Position numbers and translations under genes: made by a program
Shown: piece by piece, positions 21,885 to 30,739 of the stretch
How positions within the stretch are numbered: the stretch's first letter is position 1
How the letters are laid out: each line of letters starts with the position of its first letter
The notes under the pieces: model-generated
The model's database searches: none
Seen by the model: only the letters and a program-made list of their open reading frames with translations
Told to the model about the DNA's origin: nothing
Virus record (IMG/VR): IMGVR_UViG_3300049149_000006
Coordinates: 1 to 32,389 of that record
Length of the DNA: 32,389 nt
Direction: 5' to 3' (one strand)
Source of the DNA: a virus

Positions 21885-22274
21885 ATGTCGAACCGACCGA
21901 GGCTTCGTTTCTTGTGCCGTGGTACGGCGCAGGTCGCCGATCCGAATGCGCAGCTGAATGGCAATCGCCGCTGCATTGGACGTCGCTGGCAGGAAGTGGT
22001 GCCCGGCACCTGGTCCTGGTGCCCGACCGACAAGGCGGACGAGACGGACTACCACCCCGACCTCGTGCAGGCCTGCAAAGAAGGCGACCTCTGGGCTGCC
22101 GACGACGCTACTGCGAAGGCGTGCGGTGTTGCGTTCGATCCGACGTTTGGCGGCGAGACGACCCAGACCATCAAGGACTTCAAGGCCCAGCAGAGTGGCG
22201 AAGCGCCTAAGGCGGAAGAGCCGGTGAAGAAGAGCGAGCAGTCGGCGAAGGCCGGCGGGAAGGGTGAAGTCTGA
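21885..22274 (+). CDS. Small protein before the sheath gene, DUF2635-position (129 aa)
   Basis: A 129-aa protein with GAAGGG eight bases before the ATG. Residues 5-75 carry strands and aromatic residues (RLRFLCRGTAQVADPNAQLNGNRRCIGRRW; VPGTWSWCPTDKADE) and end in an acidic helical stretch; the last 45 residues are a Glu/Lys/Ser-rich tail (EAPKAEEPVKKSEQS). Mu-like phages have a small DUF2635-type gene at this place before the sheath; the pattern here is looser and I do not claim the family. Overlaps the sheath start by one base (TGATG). Confidence 0.6.
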   Translation: MSNRPRLRFLCRGTAQVADPNAQLNGNRRCIGRRWQEVVPGTWSWCPTDKADETDYHPDLVQACKEGDLWAADDATAKACGVAFDPTFGGETTQTIKDFKAQQSGEAPKAEEPVKKSEQSAKAGGKGEV

Positions 22275-23860
22275 TGCCCGGCGCAATTACCCTCACGGGA
22301 TTCACTAGTTCGGACCCAGTGCCCGGCAGTTATCTCGAGATTGCATTCGCCCAAGGCGATGCAGCCGGATCGGGCTCGCCAATCGAAGTCCTACTCATGG
22401 GCAACATGCTCACGAGCACGGGCTCGGCGACGCCGGACACGACGGTCTACGGGCCGGATACGGCGGTCCAGCTCGTCACCGAGCAGGACTGCATCAACCT
22501 CTTCGGCACCGGATCCGAGCTCCACCGGATGTTTCGGCGGTTCACGAAGGTGAACAAGTCGACGACGGTGCGCGCGATCGCCGTGTCCGAGTCCGCCGGT
22601 GCACAGGCAACGGGCACCATCACGTTCGTCGGTACCGCAACGGCGGCAGGCACGGCGCGCATCTTCGTCGGCGACGAGTATGCGGACGTCGCGATCGCCA
22701 ACCTCGACACCTCCTCGACGGCGGCGACGAACGCGGCAACGGCGATCAACACGAAGACGCACTGGGGCGTCACGGCTACAGCCACGGCGACCGGCGTCTG
22801 GGGCTACCTCCGGATCACCGCGCGCCAGAAGGGCACGCGCGGCAACGAGATCCGCTATATGCCGCAGATCACGCCGGCGATCGGAATGACGATCCCCACG
22901 GCGGTCGATCAGGCGATGGCCGGTGGCACGACGGCAGACGACAACACCACCGCGCTCGCGACGATCAACACGTCGAAGTACTACTACATCGCCTCGGCCG
23001 CGGGCGACGCGACGCAGTTCGGCGCCCTCGTCACGCAGATCGGCACGAACGCGGCGCCGACGGTCGGTATCCGCCAGCGCGCGATCGCAGGCAGCGTCGA
23101 CACCATCTCGAACACCAACACCATCGCCACCGGACGCAACTCGGCTCGAGCCGACCTCGTCTGGATGAAGTGGTCCCCGTGGACGGGTGGCGAGCTCGCG
23201 GCAAACCTCGCGGCGGTCATCACCGCCTTCGAGACGAAGCCGAACCCGCGGACCAACTTCTGCGGCTTCGGCAATGACGCACTCACGGCGCCCTACTGGC
23301 TCGTCCCGCGCCCGCGACTCGACAGCGCGATCCCGAGCCGATCGCAGGTCCAAAGCGCGCTCCTCAACGGCGTGACTCCGATCGGCATCAACCCGAACGG
23401 GTCGACCTACCTCGTCGACCTCATCACGACGCGCAGCCTCAACGGCTCGGTCAACGACTACCGCATCGCCGACCATCACAAGGTCACGATCTGCGACTTC
23501 TTCGGCGAGGACTTGCTCGCCAAAACAATCCTCAACCACCCGGGGATGCGCATCATGGACGATGCGCCCGATGGCTCGCCGCAGCCTGGTGATCAGGTCG
23601 TCACTCCGAAGCGCTACCGCTCGACGGTGTTCGGTCTCATCGACACCTACGCGGGCAATGACCTTCTGCAGGATGTGCAGTTGATCAAGGACGGGACGCA
23701 GATTCAGCGAGAGCAGAGCCCGCGCACGCGATTGGCGTGTCGGATTCCGCTGAGGCCGTGCGACAACGCCAAGCAATTCGCGATCCTGGTCCAACAAGTG
23801 TCTGCCTTCGCTCTTGGCGTTGGCCTCGCGGCATATGGAGTCCTTCAGCACCTCGCGTGA
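22274..23860 (+). CDS. Contractile tail sheath protein, Mu gpL-like
   Basis: A 528-aa sheath subunit. It has an N-terminal strand arm (PGAITLTGFTSSDPVPGSYLEI), a variable Thr/Ala-rich inserted domain (about 105-210, with FVGTATAAGTARIFVG and ATNAATAINTK), and the conserved C-terminal core: GFGNDALTAPYWL, PIGINPNGSTYLVDLITTRSLNGS, DYRIADHHKVTICDFFGEDL and FGLIDTYAGNDLLQDVQLIKDGT, closing LPLRPC-like IPLRPCDNAKQFAILVQQ. It forms the outer tube that contracts to drive the inner tube into the host cell. This is the decisive sign for a myovirus. Confidence 0.93.
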   Translation: MPGAITLTGFTSSDPVPGSYLEIAFAQGDAAGSGSPIEVLLMGNMLTSTGSATPDTTVYGPDTAVQLVTEQDCINLFGTGSELHRMFRRFTKVNKSTTVRAIAVSESAGAQATGTITFVGTATAAGTARIFVGDEYADVAIANLDTSSTAATNAATAINTKTHWGVTATATATGVWGYLRITARQKGTRGNEIRYMPQITPAIGMTIPTAVDQAMAGGTTADDNTTALATINTSKYYYIASAAGDATQFGALVTQIGTNAAPTVGIRQRAIAGSVDTISNTNTIATGRNSARADLVWMKWSPWTGGELAANLAAVITAFETKPNPRTNFCGFGNDALTAPYWLVPRPRLDSAIPSRSQVQSALLNGVTPIGINPNGSTYLVDLITTRSLNGSVNDYRIADHHKVTICDFFGEDLLAKTILNHPGMRIMDDAPDGSPQPGDQVVTPKRYRSTVFGLIDTYAGNDLLQDVQLIKDGTQIQREQSPRTRLACRIPLRPCDNAKQFAILVQQVSAFALGVGLAAYGVLQHLA

Positions 23861-23876
23861 TCTGACTCGACATCCA

Positions 23877-23894
23877 GCGCGCTTCTGAGCGCGC
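23877..23894 (+). other. Stem-loop after the sheath gene
   Basis: GCGCGC (23877-23882) and GCGCGC (23889-23894) pair around TTCTGA, 16 bases after the sheath stop. No T tract follows; it stands upstream of the intrinsic terminator. Confidence 0.4.
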
Positions 23895-23926
23895 GATTAG
23901 AACTCGGTGCGAAAGGCATTCCCTGG

Positions 23927-23971
23927 GCGCCCGGGCTCTTCCGAACGACCGGAGGAGCTCGGGCGCTTTTT
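23927..23971 (+). terminator. Intrinsic terminator between sheath and tube genes
   Basis: GCGCCCGGGCTCTTCCG (23927-23943) and CGGAGGAGCTCGGGCGC (23950-23966) form a 17-bp stem with two G-U wobbles, a six-base loop AACGAC, and a T5 tract (23967-23971). This is a textbook Rho-independent terminator. Placed in the middle of the late tail operon, it should cut read-through, unless antitermination or a new promoter lies in the 39 bases before the tube gene. AAGGAG (23997-24002) serves the tube gene. Confidence 0.88.
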
Positions 23972-24010
23972 GTCATTTGAGCGGGCGATGAGCCTGAAGG
24001 AGTAATTGAG

Positions 24011-24385
24011 ATGGCGGACAGTCAACTGTACTCGCTCGCGTATGTCCTGGTGAAGGGCTCGATCCTCACCGAGGAAGGCAGCGTCACCGTCAACCGCGCG
24101 ACGAACTCGCAAGCGGTCAACACCGTGGCGAAGGGCTATGCGGGCGAATCGCCAGGCGCCCCGACGGTCGAGATCCAGGTCACGAGCGCCGTGCCGAGCG
24201 CCGACTTCGAGATGAACCCGGGCCCGTACATGGCCGGTCTGAAGGAAGTCGAGATCGCGGTCCTCGCAGCGGGCAAGCAGCTCACTGCGAAGGGCTTCAT
24301 CATCAGCGACTCGTTCAAGCACTCGGTCAACAACGAGAGCGCGCTCGACTTCACGTTCCGCGGCGCCTTCACGGACTGGCAGTGA
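24011..24385 (+). CDS. Tail tube protein, Mu gpM-like
   Basis: A 124-aa tail tube subunit following the sheath. It shows strand-loop-helix-strand order (LYSLAYVLVKGSILTEEGSVTVNRAT), a central VEIQVTSAVPSADFEMNPGPYMAGLKEVEIAVLAAGKQLTAKGFIIS and the final strands DFTFRGAFTDW. AAGGAG with eight-base spacing marks the ATG. Hexameric rings of this protein stack into the inner tube. The shared SAVP segment with the next gene suggests the two are relatives. Confidence 0.85.
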   Translation: MADSQLYSLAYVLVKGSILTEEGSVTVNRATNSQAVNTVAKGYAGESPGAPTVEIQVTSAVPSADFEMNPGPYMAGLKEVEIAVLAAGKQLTAKGFIISDSFKHSVNNESALDFTFRGAFTDWQ

Positions 24386-24729
24386 TCAAGATGCCGGCAC
24401 TTCAGATGTACGCAAAGCTCGGCGTCGTGTTGAACGGCGACCTGCTCATGGAGCAGTGCGGCGTCGTCATCGATGACCATGTCAACCGGCCGTGTCGAAT
24501 CCACGTGGAGTCGGCTGTTCCGATGACTGGTCACGAAGTCGACGCTCGCGTGCGCCTTGGAGATGTCGTGAAGCTTGCCATCCTCATGCTTGGACCTCGA
24601 CGTGGCGAGGTCGGACCAAGCATCCTCGAGATCGAGGGCCCAATCGTCTCGTCGGTCACGCGCCAGACGCTCGATGACAGCCCAGTAATCACTTCCTTCA
24701 CCGTCGAACACCGACCTTCAGAGCGCTGA
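24382..24729 (+). CDS. Tail-tube-like protein or tube paralogue (115 aa)
   Basis: GTG at 24382 (GTGA overlap) or ATG at 24391. It lines up with the preceding tube protein by eye: LQMYAKLGVVLNGDLLMEQ against SLAYVLVKGSILTEEG, HVESAVPMTGHE against QVTSAVPSADFE, KLAILMLGPR against EIAVLAAGKQ, and ILEIEGPIVSSVTRQT...ITSFTVEH against TAKGFIISDSFKHS...DFTFRG. This suggests duplication of the tube gene, with a role such as tube initiator or tail-tip adaptor. The identity level is low, so this is a hypothesis. Confidence 0.65.
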   Translation: MIKMPALQMYAKLGVVLNGDLLMEQCGVVIDDHVNRPCRIHVESAVPMTGHEVDARVRLGDVVKLAILMLGPRRGEVGPSILEIEGPIVSSVTRQTLDDSPVITSFTVEHRPSER

Positions 24730-24731
24730 GC

Positions 24732-25487
24732 ATGAGCATCGATGAGGCGGTCGCCGCGACCGCAAAGGGCAAGCTGCCCGCGCCGGAAAAGGACAAGGAG
24801 ATGGACCCGAGCGAGCTTTGGCTCGCTCTCACGGCCATCCCGCGTCCGCATCGCGAGGTCCCCTTCCCGCGCAACATCCCGGGGACCGATCAGACCATCG
24901 GCATGATCGCGATGTGGCCTCTCTCGCAAGAGGAGCAGCACGCCTCGAACGCAGCCGCCGACAAGTTCGTCCGCGAGCTGTTCAAGGATCCGCAGCGGAA
25001 GGAAGATGCGAACCTCGGATATCACAACGCGTTCACGAACGAGCTGGCGATCCAGGTGCTGCACCGCGCATGCCGTGACGTGACCGACATCAAGCGGCCA
25101 GCGTTCCCGTCGACGAAGAAGATGCGGGCGAACTTCTCGACCGACGAACTCGGCGTGCTCTTCTCGACCTACTGCACCGTGCAGAGCGAGCTTGGGCCGA
25201 TTCGGGCGTACATGAGCAAGCAGGAGGAGGAAGCGCTCATCATCCGGCTCGCTGAAGGAGGGAGCGCCTTCCCTTTAGCTTCTATCTCCTCGGGAGCGCG
25301 GGAGAGCCTGGTGCTTTCTATGGCGTCCCGACTCGTCAACTCGTGGACGCTCACATCTTCGCTTGGTGGGCAGCCCGACGTGAGTACCTTCGCGCTCGAG
25401 CTGCTCTGTGAGCTGTGCGCCGCAAAGAAGCCCGTCCATGACGATGCTGACGGCGTGAACGCAGACTCCGATTCGGAAGGCGACTGA
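24732..25487 (+). CDS. Tail assembly chaperone candidate (251 aa)
   Basis: A 251-aa mostly helical, acidic protein between the tube genes and the tape-measure gene, the usual place of tail assembly chaperones (Mu gp41). Segments include MIAMWPLSQEEQHASNAAADKFVREL, GYHNAFTNELAIQVLHRACRD, DELGVLFSTYCTVQSELGP and a C-terminal ALELLCELCAAKKP with an acidic tail. No slippery frameshift site with an open downstream frame is found; the stop is only nine bases before the tape-measure start. Family assignment is from position. Confidence 0.65.
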   Translation: MSIDEAVAATAKGKLPAPEKDKEMDPSELWLALTAIPRPHREVPFPRNIPGTDQTIGMIAMWPLSQEEQHASNAAADKFVRELFKDPQRKEDANLGYHNAFTNELAIQVLHRACRDVTDIKRPAFPSTKKMRANFSTDELGVLFSTYCTVQSELGPIRAYMSKQEEEALIIRLAEGGSAFPLASISSGARESLVLSMASRLVNSWTLTSSLGGQPDVSTFALELLCELCAAKKPVHDDADGVNADSDSEGD

Positions 25488-25496
25488 GAGCATCCA

Positions 25497-28430
25497 ATGT
25501 CCGTCCATGACGTCGTGATCCGGTTCCTCGTGCAGAATATGCCCGAGGTGGATCGCGCGATGCAGTCGGTCGCACAGTCGGCCGCGCGCGTGTCTCGGAC
25601 GACGAGGTCCCAGACGCCGCGCCGCGCCACGAACGCCCCGTCGGCGCAGACCGACCGCGACGAAGCGAAGCGGGCCGCCGTCACGATCGCCGAAGAGCAC
25701 CGACGCGCGACGGATCGCGGCCTCGGCATGAGCCGGCCTGCGAACCGCATTCGGTATCCGCAGACGCGCGCCGAGGCCCGCTACGAGGGCACGCAAGAGC
25801 CGCCCCGACCGCCGAAGGCGCATGCTCCGAATGCGCCGCAGACGACCAAGGAGAAGGTGCTCGCGCAGATCCAGTCGGACATCGCATCAAAGCACGCGCG
25901 ACCCGAGCATGAGCCGGCGGAGATGCCTCAGCTCAGGCCCTTGGCGAAGGCCGAGGACCGCTCGCATGAGCGGACGCCTCTCAAGGCAGAGCGTCCATCG
26001 GGCCGCGACGAGACGCGAGTGCGTGAGCAGATCACGCGCCGGATCACGCCAAAGCAGCGCGTTGAGGCCGCACTAGAGGGGCCGCCGGAGCCTACGCATG
26101 CGCAGAAGATGGCGCACTTCGAAGGTCCGCCGGCTCCAACGGACGCGCAGATGCGTTCGTCACACCGCGCAACGGAGAAGCGATCCGAGGCCGAAGCAAA
26201 GGAGAAGCTGCGCGCTCAGCTCCGCGCCGATGCAGATCTCAAGCGCCTTCGCGACCGAGAGGCGCGAGACGTCGAGAAGCGCGCGGCGGCGGAGAAGCGG
26301 ACCGAGGATCGCCTTGCACTAGAAAAGGTCCGGGCCGCAAAACAGGTCGTCATCGAGAAGCTCCGGAGCAAGCGCCAGGAAGATGCGGAGATGATCCGCA
26401 CGAACCGCTGGCGAGAGCGGGAAAACGAGAAGCTTCTGAATGAAGGCCGGCGGCTCGAGGAGCGCACGCACCGCGAACAGACGCGGAAGATCGAGAAGGA
26501 AACCGCCGCACGTCAGGATGCGAAGGAAACGTTTGCCCGTGGCGTCGGTCAGGGCGTTGTCAACGTGGCGAAGGGCGTGGCTGGCGGCGTCGTAGGCGGC
26601 ATGCAGAAGGCCGTCGGGATGGTGACTCAGCTCGGCGGCGGATTCGATGTCGGTTCTAGCGTACAGCGGGCCGCGGAGAACACGGGGCAGCTCGAGGACA
26701 TTCTCAACTCGGCGCAGAACGCAACATCGCCTATCGCGGCCAACCAGCGTCGTCATCAAGCCGCGGAGGTTGAGCCGGAGATCCAGGGCACGTCCGTGCG
26801 CTACGGCATGGAGCGAAAGGACGTTCAGGCCGGTCTAGGCAGCATCGTTGGAATCACGGGCGACCTTCAGACGAGCATGAAGCTCCTGCCACAGCTTGCA
26901 GAGTACGCGCGCGCTACAGGCTCGAGCTTCGATCACGTAGCGCAGGCCGCCGGCAACGTGGGCCTCGCATTCGGCGACATGACCGACTCCGGCAAGAAGG
27001 CCGAGAAGATCATGCAGGTCATGCGAGGCGTCGCAGGTCAGGGCAAGGCCGGCAACATCGAGGTCAAGGACAACGCTGTCCAGATGGCGAAGATGGTCGC
27101 CTCCGCGGGCAAGTTCGAAGGCGACAACGCCGAAAACATCCTCAAGATGGGCGCGTTGATGCAGTTCTCGCGCGGTGGCGGCGGCGCATGGAATGCTGCG
27201 AGCGCCGCGACGGCAATGACGGCGTTCACCGGCACGTTTGGCAAGGGAGCTCGCCTCGATGCGTTCGAGGACAAGAAGATCGACGTCTTCGCCGACAAGG
27301 AGAAGACGATGATTCGGCCACCGGAGCAGATCATCGCGGATGCGCTCGAGAAGACGAAGGGCAGTCAGCCGGAGATGACCCAGCTCTTTGGTTCGGTCAT
27401 GGGCATGCGAGCCGTCAATCAGTTCACGACGACCTATACGAAGGCCGAGAGGGAAAAGCCTGGCTCAGGCCGCGCAGCCGTCCTCGGCACCTTCAATGAC
27501 ATGGTCCAAAAGACGATGATGACCAAGGGCCAGGTCACCGCGGCAGCCAGTATGCGAGTAGGTGCGCTCGATGCCCAGATGGCATCCGCTCGAGAGCAGT
27601 TCGACCAGGCGATCCAGACCCGTCTCGTTCCGGCCCTGCTCAAGCTTGTCCCTGTCATCGAGGAGATGATCCCCACGTTTGTCGACCTGCACGCTCAGGC
27701 GATGCCGGCGTTCGTCGACCTGATCAAGACGGTCGCCGACTTCGCCGACAAGAACCGCGACATTATTCAGGACATCGCCGCGCACCCCATTGGCGCTCTC
27801 ATCGCAGCCGAGATCGGGAAGGCTGCGCTCCCGGCCATCTTGGAAAAGGCGATCGGTGGGCCGTTCACGTCGCTCGCGACCACCACCCTCGCTGCGGCTG
27901 GGCCCATGGCGACTCTGGGTGCCGCGGTCGTGGCCGCCGCGGCTGCGATCTACGGTGCCAAGAAGATGATCGACGCCGAGTTCGGCAAAGAGAAGGAAGC
28001 CAACGACACCCAGCTCGGCCATCAGATGGAGGCGACCAACCTCGCGTCGAAGCTGAGGCAGGGCGGCACGCTGTCCCCAGATGATGCAGCAAAAGCGCAG
28101 AAGCTCATCACGGACATGCAGGGCGACGTGAAGCAGCAGGTCGATCTCCGGGAGAACCCCGGTATCGCCAAGACTGCATCGGCCGCGATGGCGAACATCA
28201 TCGCGCCGGAGGCAGCGAAGGAAGCGGCCGATTCCGAAGAGCACGCTCGGCAGGACGCCATCCGCGGGCTCAACGACTCGATCAAGATGCTGCAGCAAGC
28301 GCTGGAGAAGAACACCACGGCCACCGAGACAAACAGCAAGTTGCCTAGCGGAGGCGGAGGCGCGCCTCCCACCCCCGCAGGCCGACCCGCCTCAGCCAGC
28401 GCCGGCATCGTGCAGAGGACCACGCCCTAG
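25497..28430 (+). CDS. Tape measure protein
   Basis: The longest gene (977 aa), in the right place after the chaperone. Residues 1-340 are hydrophilic, rich in Arg/Glu/Ala helix with long coiled-coil runs (about 225-345) and a short internal duplication (EGPPEPTHAQKMAHF / EGPPAPTDAQM). A Gly-rich hydrophobic part follows (about 350-380, GVVNVAKGVAGGVVGGMQKAVGM). Helical core blocks with NAASAATAMTAFTGTFGKGA are near 565-585, and a hydrophobic segment of about 60 residues (ALIAAEIGKAALPAILEKAIGGP to AALGAAVVAAAAAIYG) is near 765-825. At about 0.15 nm per residue it predicts a tail of around 145 nm. Scaffold for tube length and DNA channel. Confidence 0.9.
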   Translation: MSVHDVVIRFLVQNMPEVDRAMQSVAQSAARVSRTTRSQTPRRATNAPSAQTDRDEAKRAAVTIAEEHRRATDRGLGMSRPANRIRYPQTRAEARYEGTQEPPRPPKAHAPNAPQTTKEKVLAQIQSDIASKHARPEHEPAEMPQLRPLAKAEDRSHERTPLKAERPSGRDETRVREQITRRITPKQRVEAALEGPPEPTHAQKMAHFEGPPAPTDAQMRSSHRATEKRSEAEAKEKLRAQLRADADLKRLRDREARDVEKRAAAEKRTEDRLALEKVRAAKQVVIEKLRSKRQEDAEMIRTNRWRERENEKLLNEGRRLEERTHREQTRKIEKETAARQDAKETFARGVGQGVVNVAKGVAGGVVGGMQKAVGMVTQLGGGFDVGSSVQRAAENTGQLEDILNSAQNATSPIAANQRRHQAAEVEPEIQGTSVRYGMERKDVQAGLGSIVGITGDLQTSMKLLPQLAEYARATGSSFDHVAQAAGNVGLAFGDMTDSGKKAEKIMQVMRGVAGQGKAGNIEVKDNAVQMAKMVASAGKFEGDNAENILKMGALMQFSRGGGGAWNAASAATAMTAFTGTFGKGARLDAFEDKKIDVFADKEKTMIRPPEQIIADALEKTKGSQPEMTQLFGSVMGMRAVNQFTTTYTKAEREKPGSGRAAVLGTFNDMVQKTMMTKGQVTAAASMRVGALDAQMASAREQFDQAIQTRLVPALLKLVPVIEEMIPTFVDLHAQAMPAFVDLIKTVADFADKNRDIIQDIAAHPIGALIAAEIGKAALPAILEKAIGGPFTSLATTTLAAAGPMATLGAAVVAAAAAIYGAKKMIDAEFGKEKEANDTQLGHQMEATNLASKLRQGGTLSPDDAAKAQKLITDMQGDVKQQVDLRENPGIAKTASAAMANIIAPEAAKEAADSEEHARQDAIRGLNDSIKMLQQALEKNTTATETNSKLPSGGGGAPPTPAGRPASASAGIVQRTTP

Positions 28431-28442
28431 GAGACTCCCGCC

Positions 28443-29384
28443 ATGGCCGACACCGGACCGGACGTTCTGGGCGATCTCCTCGCCGCGAAATGGCGCGACA
28501 TCGAATTCCCGACGACACGCTTTCGCCTGTCGATCGCTCATGACCTCGTGGAGCACAAATATTGGGGCGTGGATGGAGCTCGAGTCGAGTCGACCGGCCT
28601 CGCTCCACTCCGCTTCACCTTCTCCTCTCCGCTCCTGAACGGCATCAGTCCTGGGCGCCGCGAGACATGGGCGGCGCTCTACCCGAACCAGTTTCGGATC
28701 CTCGTCGCAGCCTTCCAGAAGAAGGAGCGCGGGACTCTCCAGCATCCCGAGTTCGGACCGATCGTCTGCAAAGCCGAGCGATTCGATGTCGACTGGGAGG
28801 CGTCTCGGCGTGGCGGTGTCGACGCCGAGCTATCGTTCGTGGAAACGACTGTCGCCGACATCGAGGTCCGGGATGGCACGCCAGTCTCGGCGGTGGATAT
28901 CGGCGAGATCGACGATGAGACGTTCAAGGCGGACCTAAAGACGCTGCTCCAGGCGGCCGGATTGTCGCTTCCGCCCTATCTGCAAGGCAACAAGGTCTCA
29001 CTGACTGACTTCTTCAACTCGGTGAAGGCCGTCGCTGACTATCCATCGCTTCTCTCCTACCGCGCAGGCGGGCGAATCAACTCGATCCTGTATCACGCGA
29101 AGGCGATCCAGAAGTCCGCCGACAAGGCACGCGACGCCACGACATGGCCGGTCACGCAGAACGTCGAGCGGATCAAGGAAGGCGCCTTTGGTCTTCGAGA
29201 GAGGCTCGTGCAGGCGAACCGGACAATCGGGAAGTTCACCGTGCCAGCTGCGACGACGCTCGCTGGTGTAGCGCGGCAGATCGAGGGCGCCAAGATCGGC
29301 GATCTCATCGCGCTCAATCCAGGCCTGATGCGCGGGCCGGAGATCGATAAGGGCACCGTCGTCCGTTATTACAAGGCGGCCTAG
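28443..29384 (+). CDS. DNA-circulation-like (Mu gpN) protein with LysM-like tail
   Basis: A 313-aa baseplate protein. Residues 20-140 match the gpN / DNA_circ_N pattern: FPTTRFRLSIAHDLVEHKYWGVDGARVESTGLAPLRFTFSSPLLNG, QFRILVAAFQKKERGTLQHPEFGPI, VDAELSFVETT. The last 55 residues (FTVPAATTLAGVARQIEGAKIGDLIALNPGLMRGPEIDKGTVVRYY) have the LysM layout, TL...IA...G...L..LNP...I..G..V.Y, which binds peptidoglycan or anchors other tail proteins. TAGGAGA at the preceding stop is its ribosome site. Confidence 0.85.
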   Translation: MADTGPDVLGDLLAAKWRDIEFPTTRFRLSIAHDLVEHKYWGVDGARVESTGLAPLRFTFSSPLLNGISPGRRETWAALYPNQFRILVAAFQKKERGTLQHPEFGPIVCKAERFDVDWEASRRGGVDAELSFVETTVADIEVRDGTPVSAVDIGEIDDETFKADLKTLLQAAGLSLPPYLQGNKVSLTDFFNSVKAVADYPSLLSYRAGGRINSILYHAKAIQKSADKARDATTWPVTQNVERIKEGAFGLRERLVQANRTIGKFTVPAATTLAGVARQIEGAKIGDLIALNPGLMRGPEIDKGTVVRYYKAA

Positions 29385-29404
29385 ACGCCCCGGACAGGTG
29401 CCGG

Positions 29405-30727
29405 ATGACCATTCCCTATCGACCCGGCGACCCGGACTCGCAGACGGTCCGGATTACGTTCCCGGACGTCGATAATCTGCTGCTCGAGCGCTGGACCTCC
29501 TACGACTTCTCGAGCGACTTCCTCACGCCAGCGGACAGCTTCAGCTTCACGCTTGGCCTCGACGAGGATGGCCTCTCCGAAGAGCTGAAGGATGCTCTCC
29601 GATTCGGCGCACGTATCCGTCTCGACCTGGACGGGAGCGTACTGGCGACTGGGCACATCGACGTCATGGAGAGCACGGCCGATCGCGGTAATGGCCTTCA
29701 GATCACAATCCACGGACGCGACCGGCTCGGACAGACTCTCGATGCGGTCGCGGACCCCACCTACCAGCTCAAAGAGGGCGGCTCTCTGGCGGATCTGCTC
29801 AAGGACCTGTTCGCGCCATTCGGATGGTCTGGTGAGGACCAATTCCAGATCGACCCGACGGCGAATCGCAACGCGAAGACGGGACTCCGCGGTACACCGA
29901 CTACAAGCAGCGGTGGCGGCGGGGGCAGCGGCAAGAGGCGACGTCATCGGAATCGAAAGGCGAGCGGCCCGAAGCCTCTCAAAAGCTTCGTCCTCCACCA
30001 AACGAAGCCATACAACCACGAGAGCGTCTACCACTTCGCCTCTCGCGTATCCCAAAGGCACGGGCTCTGGATCCGGTGCAGCGCCGATGGCGAGACGCTC
30101 ATCGTCGGCAAGCCAGACTTTGAGCAGGAAGCCTCCTACTCGCTCTTCCGGACACGGAATGGCAATAGCAACGTCCTGTCCGGCACCGTTACGCTCGAGA
30201 TGACGAACCAGCCATCGATCCTCGTCGCCGATTCCTTCTCCGGCGGCGGCGAATACGGCAAGGGACGGCACCGCTCCTACTGCGTCAACCCGCTGCTCGG
30301 ATATGACGAGGATCACAACCTGCTGCCCGAAGTGCAGAAGATCATCGACGGTCTGAAGGGCGCTACCGAGGTGAAGGTGCCCTCTTCCACATTCTTCTAT
30401 CGCGCTCGCAAAGGCATTCCGCCTCGGCCGATGTACCTGCACGACGACGAGAGCAAGACGCAGGAGCAGCTAGAGAACTTCGTCAAGCGAGAGATGAGTC
30501 TGCTCGTCCGGCAGGGCGTCCGCGCTCACTACGTCGTCGAAGGACATGGTCAGGAGACGGATGACGGTTTCCTCATCTGGGCGCCGGACACGGTCGTCCA
30601 TGTGCAGGACGACGCAGCCGGACTCGACGACGATCTCTACGTTCTCGGCTGCCATTACTCCAAGTCGCGGCATGGCGGGACGACCACACGTCTCGATCTG
30701 GTCTTGAAGAACTCGCTCGCCTTCTGA
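29405..30727 (+). CDS. Baseplate hub protein, Mu gpP-like
   Basis: A 440-aa hub of the gpD/gp44-like group that forms the base of the tail spike. Seen: a beta-barrel N-terminus (QTVRITFPDVDNLLLERWTSYDFSSDFLTPADSFSFTLG, RIRLDLDGSVLATGHIDVMES, GLQITIHGRDRLGQTLDAV), an intervening Gly/Ser/Arg-rich linker (about 170-192, GGGGGSGKRRRHRNRK), then VYHFASRVSQRHGLWIRCSADGETLIVG and the final DLVLKNSLAF. The basic linker is unusual in the hub. Sits before the spike gene as in Mu. Confidence 0.88.
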   Translation: MTIPYRPGDPDSQTVRITFPDVDNLLLERWTSYDFSSDFLTPADSFSFTLGLDEDGLSEELKDALRFGARIRLDLDGSVLATGHIDVMESTADRGNGLQITIHGRDRLGQTLDAVADPTYQLKEGGSLADLLKDLFAPFGWSGEDQFQIDPTANRNAKTGLRGTPTTSSGGGGGSGKRRRHRNRKASGPKPLKSFVLHQTKPYNHESVYHFASRVSQRHGLWIRCSADGETLIVGKPDFEQEASYSLFRTRNGNSNVLSGTVTLEMTNQPSILVADSFSGGGEYGKGRHRSYCVNPLLGYDEDHNLLPEVQKIIDGLKGATEVKVPSSTFFYRARKGIPPRPMYLHDDESKTQEQLENFVKREMSLLVRQGVRAHYVVEGHGQETDDGFLIWAPDTVVHVQDDAAGLDDDLYVLGCHYSKSRHGGTTTRLDLVLKNSLAF

Positions 30728-30739
30728 GGGGTCATCGCA

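Noticed and set aside
22391-23851. 486-aa minus-strand open frame across the sheath gene
   Set aside because: It is an Arg/Asp/Val-rich mirror of the sheath codons with no domain pattern; all real genes are on the + strand.
25380-25497. Programmed frameshift in the tail chaperone gene
   Set aside because: No convincing slippery heptamer and no open alternative frame before the tape-measure start.
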